DNA from: Hymenobacter sp. DG01
Lineage (GTDB): Bacteria; Bacteroidota; Bacteroidia; Cytophagales; Hymenobacteraceae
Direction of reading: 5' to 3'
NCBI RefSeq assembly: GCF_006352025.1
Contig: NZ_CP040936.1
Location: forward strand, 3,040,001 to 3,104,000
Length of the DNA: 64,000 bases
The notes under the pieces are model-generated. The model did not search any database. It had not been told where the DNA came from and saw nothing but the letters and a program-made list of their open reading frames with translations. The translations under genes and the position numbers were made by a program. Shown in pieces: positions 18,102-26,901 of this stretch (positions within the stretch are counted from its first letter, which is position 1; every line of letters starts with the position of its first letter).

Positions 18102-19985
18102 ATGAGAAAATCCTACCTTCTACCCCTGGCTTTTACCAGCCTGCTGGCTACCTCGGCGGGGGCCCAGGACACCCCTACCCGCCCCACCGACGGCAAAGGC
18201 ACCTGGCTTGATTACTCGGGGGCGCCCAAGCCCTACCGGCCCGCCGCCTGGAACCTGGACTCCGATGAGCCGTCTAGGTCCACGATGGGCTCTACCTACG
18301 TGCCCCTGGATGCCGACGTGTATCGCCTCATTGACCGGTATGCTATTCTGCACGGCTCCGATTCGCTGGTGCGCCTGCACACCGGTATCCGGCCCTACAC
18401 CCGCGCCGATGTAGCCCGGCTGGCCGAGCGCATGCTGCTGGATTCCACGGCCGGCTTCTCGCGCCAGGACCGCTTCAACCTTCGCTACCTGCTGCGCGAC
18501 AACTGGCACGATGCCCGCCTGGACTCGGCCACGAATCTGCGCGAGCAACCCATTCTGAAGCATTTCTACGAGCGGCGCTCGGACCTGTACAGCATCGAAA
18601 CGCCCGATTTCTCGCTGCGCGTAAACCCCGTGCTGGCCCTGAGCCTGGGCAACTCCGATGGCTCCAAAAGCTACAGCTTCCTGAACACGCGCGGTGTGCA
18701 GGTAGAAGGCACCATTGATAAGCGCCTGGGCTTCTACACTTTTCTGGCCGATAACCAGATGGCGGTGCCGCTCTACGTGCAGGAGCGCATAGCCCGCGAC
18801 AGTGCCGTGGCCCACGAAGGGTTCTGGAAACCATTCAAGAACACGCCCGGCCAGTATGATTTTCTTTCGGCCCGCGGCTACCTCTCGTACGCGGCCGGCA
18901 AGCACGTCAGCCTGCAGCTGGGCCACGACCGGAACCAGATTGGCAACGGGTACCGCAGCCTGATTCTGTCGGATTACGCGGCGCCCTACCTCTTCCTGAA
19001 GATCAATACCCGCATCTGGAAGTTTCATTACCAGAACCTGTTTGCCCAGTTGGTGGCCGATAACCCGGCTCTTGACCGGGACTACCAGCGCAAGTATCTG
19101 GCCTTCCACCACCTGAGCTTCGACATCAAGCCCAACCTGAACGTGGGTGTGTTTGAAAGCGTGATGTACAGCGGCTACCAAACGGTGACTGACTATATAG
19201 GGCCCAACAAAACTCCGGTAAACCGCCAGCGCCGCCGCGGGTTGGAGCTGCAGTACCTGAATCCCATCATCTTTTACCGGGCTGTGGAGCAGAGTGCGGG
19301 CTCCGAGGATAACGCCCTGCTGGGGGCCGATTTTAAGTGGAACATCCGCAACCGGGTGCAGCTCTACGGTCAGCTGATTCTGGATGAGTTTGTACTGAGC
19401 GAAATCCGGAGCGGCAATGGCTGGTGGGCCAATAAGCAGGCCGTGCAGTTGGGGGCCAAATACCTCAATGTGGCCGGCATCCGCAATTTCGACCTGCAGG
19501 GCGAGTTCAACTTTATCCGCCCCTTCACCTACCAGCACGAAGACCGATTCCGGGCCTACCAGCACGCGGCTCAGCCCTTGGCCCACCCCATGGGCGCCAA
19601 CCTCTGGGAACTGATTGGCATTGCCAGCTACCAGCCCCTACCCCGCCTGAATGTGGTAGCTAAGGGCTTCCTGGTAAAGCAGGGCCTCGACCCAGCCGGG
19701 GCTGATCCGGCACTCACCAACTACGGCAACAACGTGCTGCGCTCCTACAACACCCGGCCCACCGAGTACGGCTATAAAGTAGGCGCGGGCCTCACCTCCT
19801 ACCTCTTCCACGGCGACCTGACCGGTACCTGGCAGGCCGCTCACAACCTCTGGCTCGATGGCAAACTGGTGTACCGCCACCGCTCCTTCGATGGCCCCGT
19901 AGCTCCCAACTTCACCGCCGATGGCGGGGTACTGGCCTCGGTAGCCCTGCGCTGGAACATCGCCCAACGCCTGCACGAGTTTTAA
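18102..19985 (+). CDS. Wzi/RemB-like outer membrane beta-barrel protein
   Basis: This 627-residue protein has a signal peptide (residues 1-20, ending SAGA-QD) and a long series of alternating aromatic/hydrophobic strands, typical of an outer membrane barrel. The N-terminal segment YVPLDADVYRLIDRYAILHG and the phrase QLGHDRNQIGNGYRSL resemble Bacteroidota proteins annotated as Wzi-like capsule assembly or gliding motility RemB. A role in surface polysaccharide attachment or gliding is inferred, in keeping with gldB elsewhere in the window. An opposite-strand frame of 488 codons is a shadow. Confidence 0.7.
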   Translation: MRKSYLLPLAFTSLLATSAGAQDTPTRPTDGKGTWLDYSGAPKPYRPAAWNLDSDEPSRSTMGSTYVPLDADVYRLIDRYAILHGSDSLVRLHTGIRPYTRADVARLAERMLLDSTAGFSRQDRFNLRYLLRDNWHDARLDSATNLREQPILKHFYERRSDLYSIETPDFSLRVNPVLALSLGNSDGSKSYSFLNTRGVQVEGTIDKRLGFYTFLADNQMAVPLYVQERIARDSAVAHEGFWKPFKNTPGQYDFLSARGYLSYAAGKHVSLQLGHDRNQIGNGYRSLILSDYAAPYLFLKINTRIWKFHYQNLFAQLVADNPALDRDYQRKYLAFHHLSFDIKPNLNVGVFESVMYSGYQTVTDYIGPNKTPVNRQRRRGLELQYLNPIIFYRAVEQSAGSEDNALLGADFKWNIRNRVQLYGQLILDEFVLSEIRSGNGWWANKQAVQLGAKYLNVAGIRNFDLQGEFNFIRPFTYQHEDRFRAYQHAAQPLAHPMGANLWELIGIASYQPLPRLNVVAKGFLVKQGLDPAGADPALTNYGNNVLRSYNTRPTEYGYKVGAGLTSYLFHGDLTGTWQAAHNLWLDGKLVYRHRSFDGPVAPNFTADGGVLASVALRWNIAQRLHEF

Positions 19986-19992
19986 TTTTTGG

Positions 19993-20080
19993 GTGATGGG
20001 GTAATAAGGTCAATAGAGAATGGGCAGGAATGCCCAGCCGGGCCAGACAGCGAAAACTCTCCACCTCATTACCCCATCAC
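19993..20080. repeat. Imperfect inverted repeat around GTGATGGGGTAAT
   Basis: A 17-bp arm (19993-20009) pairs with 20064-20080 with one mismatch across a 54-nt loop. The purine-rich GTGAGG/CCTCAC character recurs in other spacers (25555-25610, 42645-42730). Its role is unclear; it could act as a weak terminator after the barrel gene. Confidence 0.45.
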
Positions 20081-20100
20081 CTCATCACTCTATCACCAAA

Positions 20101-20460
20101 ATGCGCCACGAGTCTGCCACGACGCTGCTGTACCGCCCCGTAAATCAGGCGGAGCTGGATTTGATTGCGGCATCGGGGTGGCTGGCGTTTCCGCCGCGCC
20201 TGCCGGAGCAGCCTATTTTTTACCCGGTCCTGAATGAACAGTATGCGGCCCAGATTGCCCGCGACTGGAACGTGCCTTATTACGGCGTAGGCTACGTACT
20301 CCGCTTCGCGGTGGAGGCGGATTATGCCGACCAGTTTCCGGTGCAGAACGTAGGCGGGCCGGAGCATGATGAGTTGTGGATACCGGCCGAAGAGCTGGCG
20401 GAGTTCAACCTTCATATCATTGGTCAGATTGAAGTGGTAAGCGTGTTTAAGGCCGAGTAA
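20101..20460 (+). CDS. Small conserved protein (often named ADP-ribosylation/crystallin J1)
   Basis: The 119-residue product starts at the ATG at 20101. Its sequence (TLLYRPVNQAELDLIAASG, FPPRLPEQPIFYPVLNEQYAAQ, LWIPAEELAEFN) belongs to a small family frequently labelled ADP-ribosylation/crystallin J1, a name not backed by the catalytic motifs of true ADP-ribosylglycohydrolases. It has no signal peptide and is probably cytoplasmic. Function is unknown. Confidence 0.8.
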   Translation: MRHESATTLLYRPVNQAELDLIAASGWLAFPPRLPEQPIFYPVLNEQYAAQIARDWNVPYYGVGYVLRFAVEADYADQFPVQNVGGPEHDELWIPAEELAEFNLHIIGQIEVVSVFKAE

Positions 20461-20550
20461 GCAGCCCGAGGCCCTACCCCCTCAGGCTCGTGAAGCCCTG
20501 CGCCCGATCCGGCGCGGGGCTTTGCTCTTATGGCAGCTTCCAGAATGCCC

Positions 20551-20558
20551 TACCTTTG
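20551..20558 (+). promoter_or_regulatory. -7 box of the ABC exporter gene
   Basis: TACCTTTG lies 8 bp upstream of the ATG at 20567, which predicts a leader of only a few nucleotides. It supports that ATG over the longer in-frame start at 20522. Confidence 0.6.
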
Positions 20559-20566
20559 CCTTTCCG

Positions 20567-22414
20567 ATGAAGACCTACCTCCGCATTCTGCAGTACGCCC
20601 GGCCGTGGGCCGTATTTCTGCCCCAATACCTGCTGTTCACCGTGCTGACCATCTTTTTCAGCATTGCCAACTTCACCCTCATCATTCCGCTGCTGAAGGT
20701 GCTGTTCGACAAAACCGGCACCGTGGAAATGCAGGCTCCTGACCATATTCCGGCGTTTCGGCCTTCCATTCAGTGGGTGACGGACACGTTCAATTACTTC
20801 TTCGCCGATGTGCTGGCCGACCGCGGCAAGCTTGGGGCTCTGGCCTTTGTGTGCCTGGTAGTGGTAGGCTCGGTGCTGCTCAGCAACGTGTTTCGCTACC
20901 TGAGTTTGCGGCTGCTGGCCAAGGTGCGGGCCCGCGTGATTCGGAACCTGCGCCGCGACCTGTACCACCGCATCGTGGGGTTGCAACTGGGCTTTTTCAG
21001 TGGGGAGCGGAAAGGTGATTTGATGTCGCGCTTTACTTCTGATGTGCAGGAGGTGGAAACATCCGTGGTGAACACCATGACGGCCGTTATCAAGGAGCCC
21101 CTGACCATCATTGCCTACTTCGCGGTGCTGTTTCATATTTCGATGCCCCTGACCCTGTTCACGCTGATTCTGCTACCGATTTCGGGCGGCATTATTGCCA
21201 CGGTAGCCAAGCGCCTGCGCACTCAGGCCAAACAGAGCCAGAGCACGCTAGGCACTATGCTGTCGGTGATTGACGAAACGCTGGGCGGCATCCGGGTTAT
21301 CAAGGCATTCAACGCTCAGGACTACATCAAAGGCAAATTCGAGGACCAGAACGACCAGTACGCCCGCACGTCCCGCGCCATCGACAACACCCGCGACCTG
21401 GCCTCGCCTTTCTCGGAGTTTGCCGGCGTTTCGGTGGTAGCGGGCCTGTTGTACTTCGGCGGCACCCTTATTCTGGGCGGACAGTCGGAGCTGAACGGGG
21501 AAACGTTTATCGGCTATGTGATTCTGTTTTCGCAGGTGCTCACACCGGCCAAGGCTTTGTCGTCGTCGTTTGGTAACATTCAGCGCGGGCTGGTGGCCGG
21601 CGAGCGGGTGTTGAGCATTATTGACACCGAGCCCGTCATTCGGGACAAGCCCGAGGCGCGGGTCCTACCCCCCTTCGAGCAACAAATCGAGCTGCGGAAT
21701 CTGCAGTTTGGCTACGGCGATACGCCCGTGCTCCAGGACATCAACCTGACGATTCCGAAGGGCAAGACGGTGGCGCTAGTGGGTCCCAGCGGCGGCGGTA
21801 AAAGCACCCTGGCCGATCTGCTACCCCGCTTCTACGACCCAACCGGCGGGCAGCTCCTCATCGACGGTCACGACGTGCGCGACTGCACCATTCATTCCGT
21901 GCGCGACCAGATGGGCATCGTTACCCAGGAAAGTATCCTGTTCAACGACACCATTTTCAACAACATCCGCTTCAATACCCAGGCCACCGAGCAGGAGGTG
22001 ATGGAAGCCGCCCGCATTGCCAACGCCCACGATTTCATCATGGCCTCGCCGGAAGGCTACCAGACGGTTATCGGTGACCGGGGCTCGCGGCTTTCCGGGG
22101 GACAGCGGCAGCGCCTGAGCATTGCCCGCGCCATTCTGCGCAACCCGCCCATCCTGATTCTGGATGAAGCCACCTCCGCCCTCGACACCGAAAGCGAAAA
22201 GCTGGTGCAGGAAGCCCTGACGCGCCTCATGCAAAACCGCACTTCCCTGGTTATTGCCCACCGCCTAAGCACCGTGCAGCACGCCGATGAAATTGTGGTG
22301 CTCCAGCACGGCCGCATTGTGGAGCGCGGCACCCATGAGCAACTCCAACGCCGCGAAGGTGGCCTTTATCAGCGCCTGAGCCTGATGCAAACCAGCAACG
22401 CGGCCCTGGTATAA
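20567..22414 (+). CDS. ABC exporter, fused permease and ATPase (MsbA-like)
   Basis: This 615-residue half-transporter should act as a homodimer in the inner membrane. The N-terminal half carries six transmembrane helices, and the C-terminal ABC domain has Walker A GPSGGGKST, signature LSGGQRQR, and Walker B ILILDEATSALD followed by the switch histidine in VIAHRLSTV. The layout and sequence style are those of MsbA-type lipid flippases or drug exporters; lipid A export is plausible but not proven. A strong terminator follows. Confidence 0.9.
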   Translation: MKTYLRILQYARPWAVFLPQYLLFTVLTIFFSIANFTLIIPLLKVLFDKTGTVEMQAPDHIPAFRPSIQWVTDTFNYFFADVLADRGKLGALAFVCLVVVGSVLLSNVFRYLSLRLLAKVRARVIRNLRRDLYHRIVGLQLGFFSGERKGDLMSRFTSDVQEVETSVVNTMTAVIKEPLTIIAYFAVLFHISMPLTLFTLILLPISGGIIATVAKRLRTQAKQSQSTLGTMLSVIDETLGGIRVIKAFNAQDYIKGKFEDQNDQYARTSRAIDNTRDLASPFSEFAGVSVVAGLLYFGGTLILGGQSELNGETFIGYVILFSQVLTPAKALSSSFGNIQRGLVAGERVLSIIDTEPVIRDKPEARVLPPFEQQIELRNLQFGYGDTPVLQDINLTIPKGKTVALVGPSGGGKSTLADLLPRFYDPTGGQLLIDGHDVRDCTIHSVRDQMGIVTQESILFNDTIFNNIRFNTQATEQEVMEAARIANAHDFIMASPEGYQTVIGDRGSRLSGGQRQRLSIARAILRNPPILILDEATSALDTESEKLVQEALTRLMQNRTSLVIAHRLSTVQHADEIVVLQHGRIVERGTHEQLQRREGGLYQRLSLMQTSNAALV

Positions 22415-22435
22415 CACCGGCGGTTGTAAAGTAAC

Positions 22436-22478
22436 CCCTGTCATCCTGCGCTGGTAACGCAGGATGACAGGGTTTTTT
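22436..22478 (+). terminator. Intrinsic terminator with TGTCATCCTG core
   Basis: A 15-bp perfect stem (22436-22450 with 22458-22472), 7-nt loop and T6 tail. The arm contains TGTCATCCTG, the same core as the dispersed palindromes at 33528 and 41705. Confidence 0.9.
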
Positions 22479-22628
22479 GTCGATTAGCCAGCGGAGCTCC
22501 TACCCCCTTCCAGGCAAGAAGCCACACATAAAAGGACACACGCAAGCGGCCACTACAGCGAGCTGAACCATAGAGCCTATTCCCATTGTGAAAAGCCTAT
22601 ATTTAGTCCGCGAATTGGGCTGCTCCGT

Positions 22629-23111
22629 ATGAGGGCTAGTTCTGTACTCCACCACAACCTGCTACTGCTCATGCTTGCTCTCAAACGACTGGTTACGATT
22701 CTGGTGATGGTATTCCTGCTGCTGGCGCTGCTGGTACTGCTGTTGCCCTCCGTGCGCGCCAGTTTTGTGGGCATGGCTGGCACCCCAGAAGCTTTGTACT
22801 TCGGGATGCTGGTAGCGGCCGTGGTGCTGCTAGGTCTGCAGCTCATCACCGAAAACCTGGATAGCGTGCTGCTACGCCGCGAAGTAACGGCCCGCGACGC
22901 GAAAATTAACGAGCTTAAGGCCCGCCTCTACGACTACCAGATGGAGCAGCGAACCACCGCCGAGCGGGCTCCCGGCGCCCCCCGGACTGGCACCACCACT
23001 TACCCCGATGGCGAGCCCCGGTCGGGCTATTCCGCCGCCGACCCGGGCCTGAGCAACGCCCCGCGCCCTACCCCCCTCTCGCCGCCCGATGCTCCGAACC
23101 GGCCGCTCTAG
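22629..23111 (+). CDS. Two-helix membrane protein with coiled coil (LapA-like topology)
   Basis: The 160-residue product has two hydrophobic helices (about residues 10-42 and 55-75) joined by a short loop, then a charged coiled-coil-like stretch (LLRREVTARDAKINELKARLYDYQM) and a Pro/Gly-rich disordered tail. This topology recalls LapA (DUF1049) but sequence identity is not convincing. An internal ATG at 22671 is an alternative start that trims 14 residues. Its stop lies 12 bp before gmhA, though gmhA has its own promoter inside this gene's end. Confidence 0.65.
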   Translation: MRASSVLHHNLLLLMLALKRLVTILVMVFLLLALLVLLLPSVRASFVGMAGTPEALYFGMLVAAVVLLGLQLITENLDSVLLRREVTARDAKINELKARLYDYQMEQRTTAERAPGAPRTGTTTYPDGEPRSGYSAADPGLSNAPRPTPLSPPDAPNRPL

Positions 23112-23119
23112 TATCTTTG
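23112..23119 (+). promoter_or_regulatory. -7 box of gmhA, overlapping the upstream stop
   Basis: TATCTTTG lies 4 bp before the GTG start at 23124 and immediately follows the stop codon of the upstream gene. It fixes the GTG as start and predicts a leaderless mRNA. Confidence 0.6.
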
Positions 23120-23123
23120 GGGC

Positions 23124-23711
23124 GTGACTCAACTCCCGCTTTCTGACCTCATTCGGGCCGAGCTGACCGAAGCGCAGTCGGTGCTCGACCGTTTTCTGCA
23201 AGATCCCGCCAACCTGCAGGCCATTGAACAGGCGGCCCGCCTGATGGCCGCTTCCCTGGACCAGGGCGGCAAAATCCTGACCTGCGGCAACGGCGGCTCC
23301 CTCTGCGACGCCCAGCATTTTGCCGAGGAACTAACCGGCCGCTACCGCCAAGACCGCCGCGCCTTGGCCGCCATTGCCCTCACCGAAGCCTCGCACATGA
23401 GCTGCGTAGCCAACGACTTCGGCTACGACCGGGTGTTCAGTCGCTTCGTGGAAGCCCTGGGCCGCCCCAACGATGTACTGCTGGCCATCAGCACCAGCGG
23501 CAACTCGCCCAATGTGTTGCTGGCCGCCGAAGCCGCCCGGGCGGCTGGTATGCAGGTGGTAAGCCTGACGGGCAAGGACGGCGGCAAGCTGGCCGGCCTG
23601 AGCGATGTAGAAATTCGGGCTCCGCACTCCGGCTACGCCGACCGGATTCAGGAAATCCACATCAAGGCCATTCACATCATGATCATGCTTATTGAGCAGC
23701 TGGTGAAGTAA
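23124..23711 (+). CDS. gmhA: SIS-domain phosphoheptose isomerase
   Basis: This 195-residue enzyme matches GmhA, which converts sedoheptulose 7-phosphate to D-glycero-D-manno-heptose 7-phosphate for LPS core or S-layer glycans. The SIS domain shows [20 protein letters not shown] (a phosphate-binding loop) and [13 protein letters not shown], with the C-terminal [13 protein letters not shown] helix. The start is GTG, indicated by the promoter position and by the family N-terminus. It follows an MsbA-like exporter, which suits an envelope glycolipid theme. The other heptose genes are not in the window. Confidence 0.88.
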   Translation: MTQLPLSDLIRAELTEAQSVLDRFLQDPANLQAIEQAARLMAASLDQGGKILTCGNGGSLCDAQHFAEELTGRYRQDRRALAAIALTEASHMSCVANDFGYDRVFSRFVEALGRPNDVLLAISTSGNSPNVLLAAEAARAAGMQVVSLTGKDGGKLAGLSDVEIRAPHSGYADRIQEIHIKAIHIMIMLIEQLVK

Positions 23712-23713
23712 CG

Positions 23714-23792
23714 TAGCACGGGCTTCAGCCCGTAGCCGGAGTTTCGGAAGAATATATTTCCAAACTCCGGCTACGGGCTGAAGCCCGTGCTA
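23714..23792. repeat. REP-like 31-bp perfect inverted repeat
   Basis: Arms 23714-23744 and 23762-23792 are perfectly complementary around a 17-nt A+T-rich loop. The arm begins TAGCACGGGCTTCAGCCCG, itself containing an inner palindrome, the style of REP/RAYT-mobilised elements. It starts 3 bp after the gmhA stop and would also end its transcript. Confidence 0.8.
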
Positions 23793-23845
23793 TATTTCCT
23801 GTATTTTCGCTATCCGTTACCTTCTATCATTTTCTTAGTTACAGT

Positions 23846-25384
23846 ATGCTTACCAAGACCTACGGCTCCGCCGTTCAGGGAGTTAACGCCAATACCATCA
23901 CCATTGAAGTTGTAGTATCACAGGGCACGGGGTTCTTCGTGGTGGGCCTGCCTGATAATGCCATCAAGGAAAGCCAGCAGCGGGTGGAAGCGGCCCTGAA
24001 GTTTCGGGGGTACCGCATGCCGCGCACCAAAGTGGTGGTGAACATGGCGCCCGCCGATATCCGCAAGGAAGGCTCGGCCTACGATTTGCCCATTGCCCTG
24101 GGTATTTTACACGCCTCTCAGCAGCTCACCACAGAACGCTTGAACGAGTACGTCATCATGGGGGAACTGGCGCTGGATGGGGAGCTGCGCCCGATTCGAG
24201 GTGTACTGCCCATTGCCATTCAGGCCCGCAAGGAGGGATTCAAAGGGTTTATCCTACCCCGCGGCAACGCTCAGGAGGCGGCCATTGTGAACAACCTCGA
24301 CGTAATTCCGGTGGACACCATGCAGGAGGCCGTCGATTTTCTGGAAGGCCGGCTGGAAATTGTGCCCGTAACGGTGGACACGCGCAACGTATTCCAATAC
24401 ACCGCCAACCAATACGCCGCCGACTTTGCCGATGTGCAGGGCCAGGAAAACATCAAGCGGGCCCTGGAAATTGCGGCGGCCGGCGGCCACAACGTTATCA
24501 TGATCGGCCCGCCCGGCGCAGGCAAAACCATGCTGGCTAAGCGCCTGCCCAGCATCTTGCCCCCGCTGAACATGCAGGAGGCCCTGGAAACCACCAAAAT
24601 CCATTCGGTGGCGGGCAAGCTCGGCGCTGATGCTTCCCTGCTGAACACCCGTCCGTTCCGCAGTCCGCACCATACTATTTCCGATGTGGCGCTGGTAGGC
24701 GGTGGGGGCAACCCGCAGCCCGGCGAAATCTCGCTGGCCCATAATGGTGTGCTGTTCCTGGACGAGCTGCCCGAGTTTAAGCGCACGGTGCTGGAAGTGA
24801 TGCGCCAGCCGCTGGAAGAGCGGCGCGTGACTATCTCAAGGGCCAAAGTCAGCATAGATTTCCCGGCGAATTTTATGTTGATAGCCTCGATGAACCCGTG
24901 CCCATGCGGGTATTATAACCATCCGGAAAAAGAGTGCGTGTGCGGGCCAGGGGTAGTGCAGCGCTACCTCAACAAAGTGAGCGGCCCCTTGCTGGACCGC
25001 ATCGACCTGCATGTGGAGGTGACGCCTGTTACGTTCGATCAGATGACGGAAATGCGCCGCGCCGAAGACAGCCGCTCGATTCAGGAGCGGGTGGAGCAGG
25101 CCCGGCAGCGCCAGGCGGAGCGGTTTCGGGAGTTTCCGGATATCCACTCTAACGCCATGATGCCCTCCCAAATGGTAAAGGACATTTGCCGGGTTGACGC
25201 GGCGGGACTGGCCCTGCTCAAAACCGCCATGGAGCGTCTCGGCCTCTCGGCCCGCGCCTACGACCGGATTCTGAAGGTAGCCCGCACCATCGCCGACCTG
25301 GCCGCCACCGACGACATCCAACTCCCCCACCTGGCCGAAGCCATTCAGTACCGCAGCCTCGATCGGGAAGGCTGGGCGGGGTAG
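23846..25384 (+). CDS. YifB/ComM family Mg-chelatase-like AAA+ ATPase
   Basis: The 512-residue protein has the N-terminal Lon-substrate-like fold of the family (GLPDNAIKESQQRVEAAL), then an AAA+ core with Walker A GPPGAGKTMLAKRLPS, and Walker B LFLDELPEF, and a C-terminal Mg_chelatase_C region with SARAYDRILKVARTIADL. A cysteine cluster (MNPCPCGYYNHPEKECVC) is typical. In Vibrio and Haemophilus the homologue ComM is a hexameric helicase that promotes branch migration during natural transformation. Transformation in this host is an inference only. Confidence 0.93.
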   Translation: MLTKTYGSAVQGVNANTITIEVVVSQGTGFFVVGLPDNAIKESQQRVEAALKFRGYRMPRTKVVVNMAPADIRKEGSAYDLPIALGILHASQQLTTERLNEYVIMGELALDGELRPIRGVLPIAIQARKEGFKGFILPRGNAQEAAIVNNLDVIPVDTMQEAVDFLEGRLEIVPVTVDTRNVFQYTANQYAADFADVQGQENIKRALEIAAAGGHNVIMIGPPGAGKTMLAKRLPSILPPLNMQEALETTKIHSVAGKLGADASLLNTRPFRSPHHTISDVALVGGGGNPQPGEISLAHNGVLFLDELPEFKRTVLEVMRQPLEERRVTISRAKVSIDFPANFMLIASMNPCPCGYYNHPEKECVCGPGVVQRYLNKVSGPLLDRIDLHVEVTPVTFDQMTEMRRAEDSRSIQERVEQARQRQAERFREFPDIHSNAMMPSQMVKDICRVDAAGLALLKTAMERLGLSARAYDRILKVARTIADLAATDDIQLPHLAEAIQYRSLDREGWAG

Positions 25385-25409
25385 CAGTGAGATAGAGATG
25401 GTGAACTAG

Positions 25410-25541
25410 TGAGTTGGCGAGGGCACCGAAACCGTCTGTCCTGACCAATTCCCTACCCCCTTGAGACGTAATAAGCCCTTGACGACTGTGCGAGCGTCAA
25501 GGGCTTGTCTGTTTATCAGGCTTGTCACACGGAGAGAAAGC
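25410..25541. repeat. MITE-like palindromic repeat, copy B (diverged)
   Basis: Aligned to the reverse complement of 15562-15716: shared left end (GGCGAGGGCACC), the run AATTCCCTACCCCCTTGA, the inner palindrome (CCCTTGACG...CGTCAAGGG) and the tail GGGCTTGTCTGTTTATCAGG. The right terminal repeat is eroded, so boundaries are approximate. Confidence 0.7.
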
Positions 25542-25608
25542 ATGGGTTCACACCGCTCACCATTTCACAATTTCACCACCTCACCACCTCACTCTCTCAC
25601 CATTTCGC

Positions 25609-25616
25609 CACCTTTG
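25609..25616 (+). promoter_or_regulatory. -7 box of pyrD
   Basis: CACCTTTG (one change from TAnnTTTG) ends 7 bp before the ATG at 25624, predicting a leaderless transcript. It supports that ATG. Confidence 0.5.
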
Positions 25617-25623
25617 CGGTGCC

Positions 25624-26658
25624 ATGTACAAAGCGCTGCTTAAACCGCTCTTCTTCCGGCTCGATGCGGAGGATGCTCACCATCTGGTGTTTAACAACCT
25701 AAAACGGGCCCACCGCCTGCCGGGCGCGGCCGCCCTGCTGCGCGGGCTTTATGACTACCAGCACCCGAGCCTGGAGCGGGAAGTGTTTGGGTTGCCCTTC
25801 CGCAATCCGGTGGGCATAGCGGCAGGGTTCGACAAAAATGCGGAGCTGACTGATGAGCTGGCGGCCCTGGGTTTTGGCTTTGTGGAAATAGGCACCGTGA
25901 CGCCCCGCCCCCAGCCCGGCAACCCCCAACCGCGCCTATTCCGCCTACCCCAGGATGAGGCCCTGGTGAACCGCATGGGTTTCAATAACCAGGGCGCCGA
26001 AGCCGCCGCCGACCGCCTGCGCCAGCGTCGCAACCGAAACCTGATTATCGGGGGCAACATCGGCAAGAACAAGGACACCCCCAATGAGCTGGCCGCCCAG
26101 GACTACGTGGCTTGCGTGGAGGCCCTGCACGAGGTGGTGGACTACTTCGTGGTGAACGTATCGTCGCCGAACACACCGAACCTGCGGCAGCTGCAGGAGC
26201 GGGAACCCCTGATTGCCTTGCTCCAGCAGGTGCAGGAGCGCAATCAGGCCCTGCCCACCCCGCGCCCCCTGCTGCTCAAAATTGCCCCCGACCTCACCGA
26301 CTCCCAGCTTGACGACATTCTGCTGATTGCCCGGGAAGCCGAGCTGAGCGGACTGGTAGCTACCAACACCACCATCAGCCGCACCGGGCTTACTACCCCC
26401 GAAGCCCAGGTGAATGCCCTGGGCGCGGGCGGCCTGAGCGGCCGTCCCCTGCGCCAGCGGGCCACGGAGGTTATCCGCTACCTCAGCCGCCAGAGCCGGG
26501 GCAAAATGCCCATTATTGGGGTTGGAGGTATTCACTCAGCCCAGGATGCCCAGGAGAAGCTGGCCGCCGGTGCGGCGCTGGTGCAGCTGTACTCGGGCTT
26601 CATCTACGAAGGGCCTTCCCTGGTGAAGCAAATCAACCAGGCCCTGACGGTTTCCTGA
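25624..26658 (+). CDS. pyrD: Dihydroorotate dehydrogenase (quinone)
   Basis: This 344-residue class 2 enzyme oxidises dihydroorotate to orotate with FMN and passes electrons to quinone at the inner membrane, step four of pyrimidine synthesis. The amphipathic N-terminal helix (YKALLKPLFFRLDAEDAHHL) that binds the membrane is present. The FMN region has GTVTPRPQPGNPQPR, and the catalytic serine lies in NVSSPNTPNLRQLQ. The start at 25624 fits the family and the -7 box; the frame is open 34 codons upstream through a repeat-like spacer. Confidence 0.94.
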   Translation: MYKALLKPLFFRLDAEDAHHLVFNNLKRAHRLPGAAALLRGLYDYQHPSLEREVFGLPFRNPVGIAAGFDKNAELTDELAALGFGFVEIGTVTPRPQPGNPQPRLFRLPQDEALVNRMGFNNQGAEAAADRLRQRRNRNLIIGGNIGKNKDTPNELAAQDYVACVEALHEVVDYFVVNVSSPNTPNLRQLQEREPLIALLQQVQERNQALPTPRPLLLKIAPDLTDSQLDDILLIAREAELSGLVATNTTISRTGLTTPEAQVNALGAGGLSGRPLRQRATEVIRYLSRQSRGKMPIIGVGGIHSAQDAQEKLAAGAALVQLYSGFIYEGPSLVKQINQALTVS

Positions 26659-26725
26659 GCCAAACCTGCCGGCTGGCGCCGCGTAAAATCCGGGTAGTTT
26701 TCACCTTCTAACCGTACGTAGCACC

Positions 26726-26842
26726 ATGGGCAAAGGCGACATCAAAACCAAACGCGGCAAGCGTAACAACGGCAGCTTCGGCGTGCATCGTAAAAAGAAG
26801 CAAGCCGCGAAAAGCACCGTTAAACCGGCCGAGAAAAAGTAA
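26726..26842 (+). CDS. 30S ribosomal protein bTHX
   Basis: This gene encodes only 38 residues: MGKGDIKTKRGKRNNGSFGV, then a basic tail ending PAEKK. It matches the THX (bTHX) family, a tiny, strongly basic protein that sits in the head of the 30S subunit and is common in Bacteroidota and Thermus. It has a solid ATG, a separate spacer and its own intrinsic terminator 7 bp after the stop. The -7-like TAGTTTTC at 26695 is a weak promoter candidate. Confidence 0.9.
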   Translation: MGKGDIKTKRGKRNNGSFGVHRKKKQAAKSTVKPAEKK

Positions 26843-26849
26843 CTCTTTG

Positions 26850-26877
26850 GCCCCAAGCTACGGCTTGGGGCTTTTTT
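26850..26877 (+). terminator. Intrinsic terminator of the bTHX gene
   Basis: 9-bp GC-rich stem (26850-26858 with 26863-26871), 4-nt loop, T6 tail. Confidence 0.9.
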
Positions 26878-26901
26878 ATGGGCTACGCCCGAGCACCGGG
26901 C

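Noticed and set aside
18120..19586. 488-codon open frame opposite the Wzi/RemB-like gene
   Set aside because: Complement of a gene with a clear signal peptide and barrel strands; no independent support.
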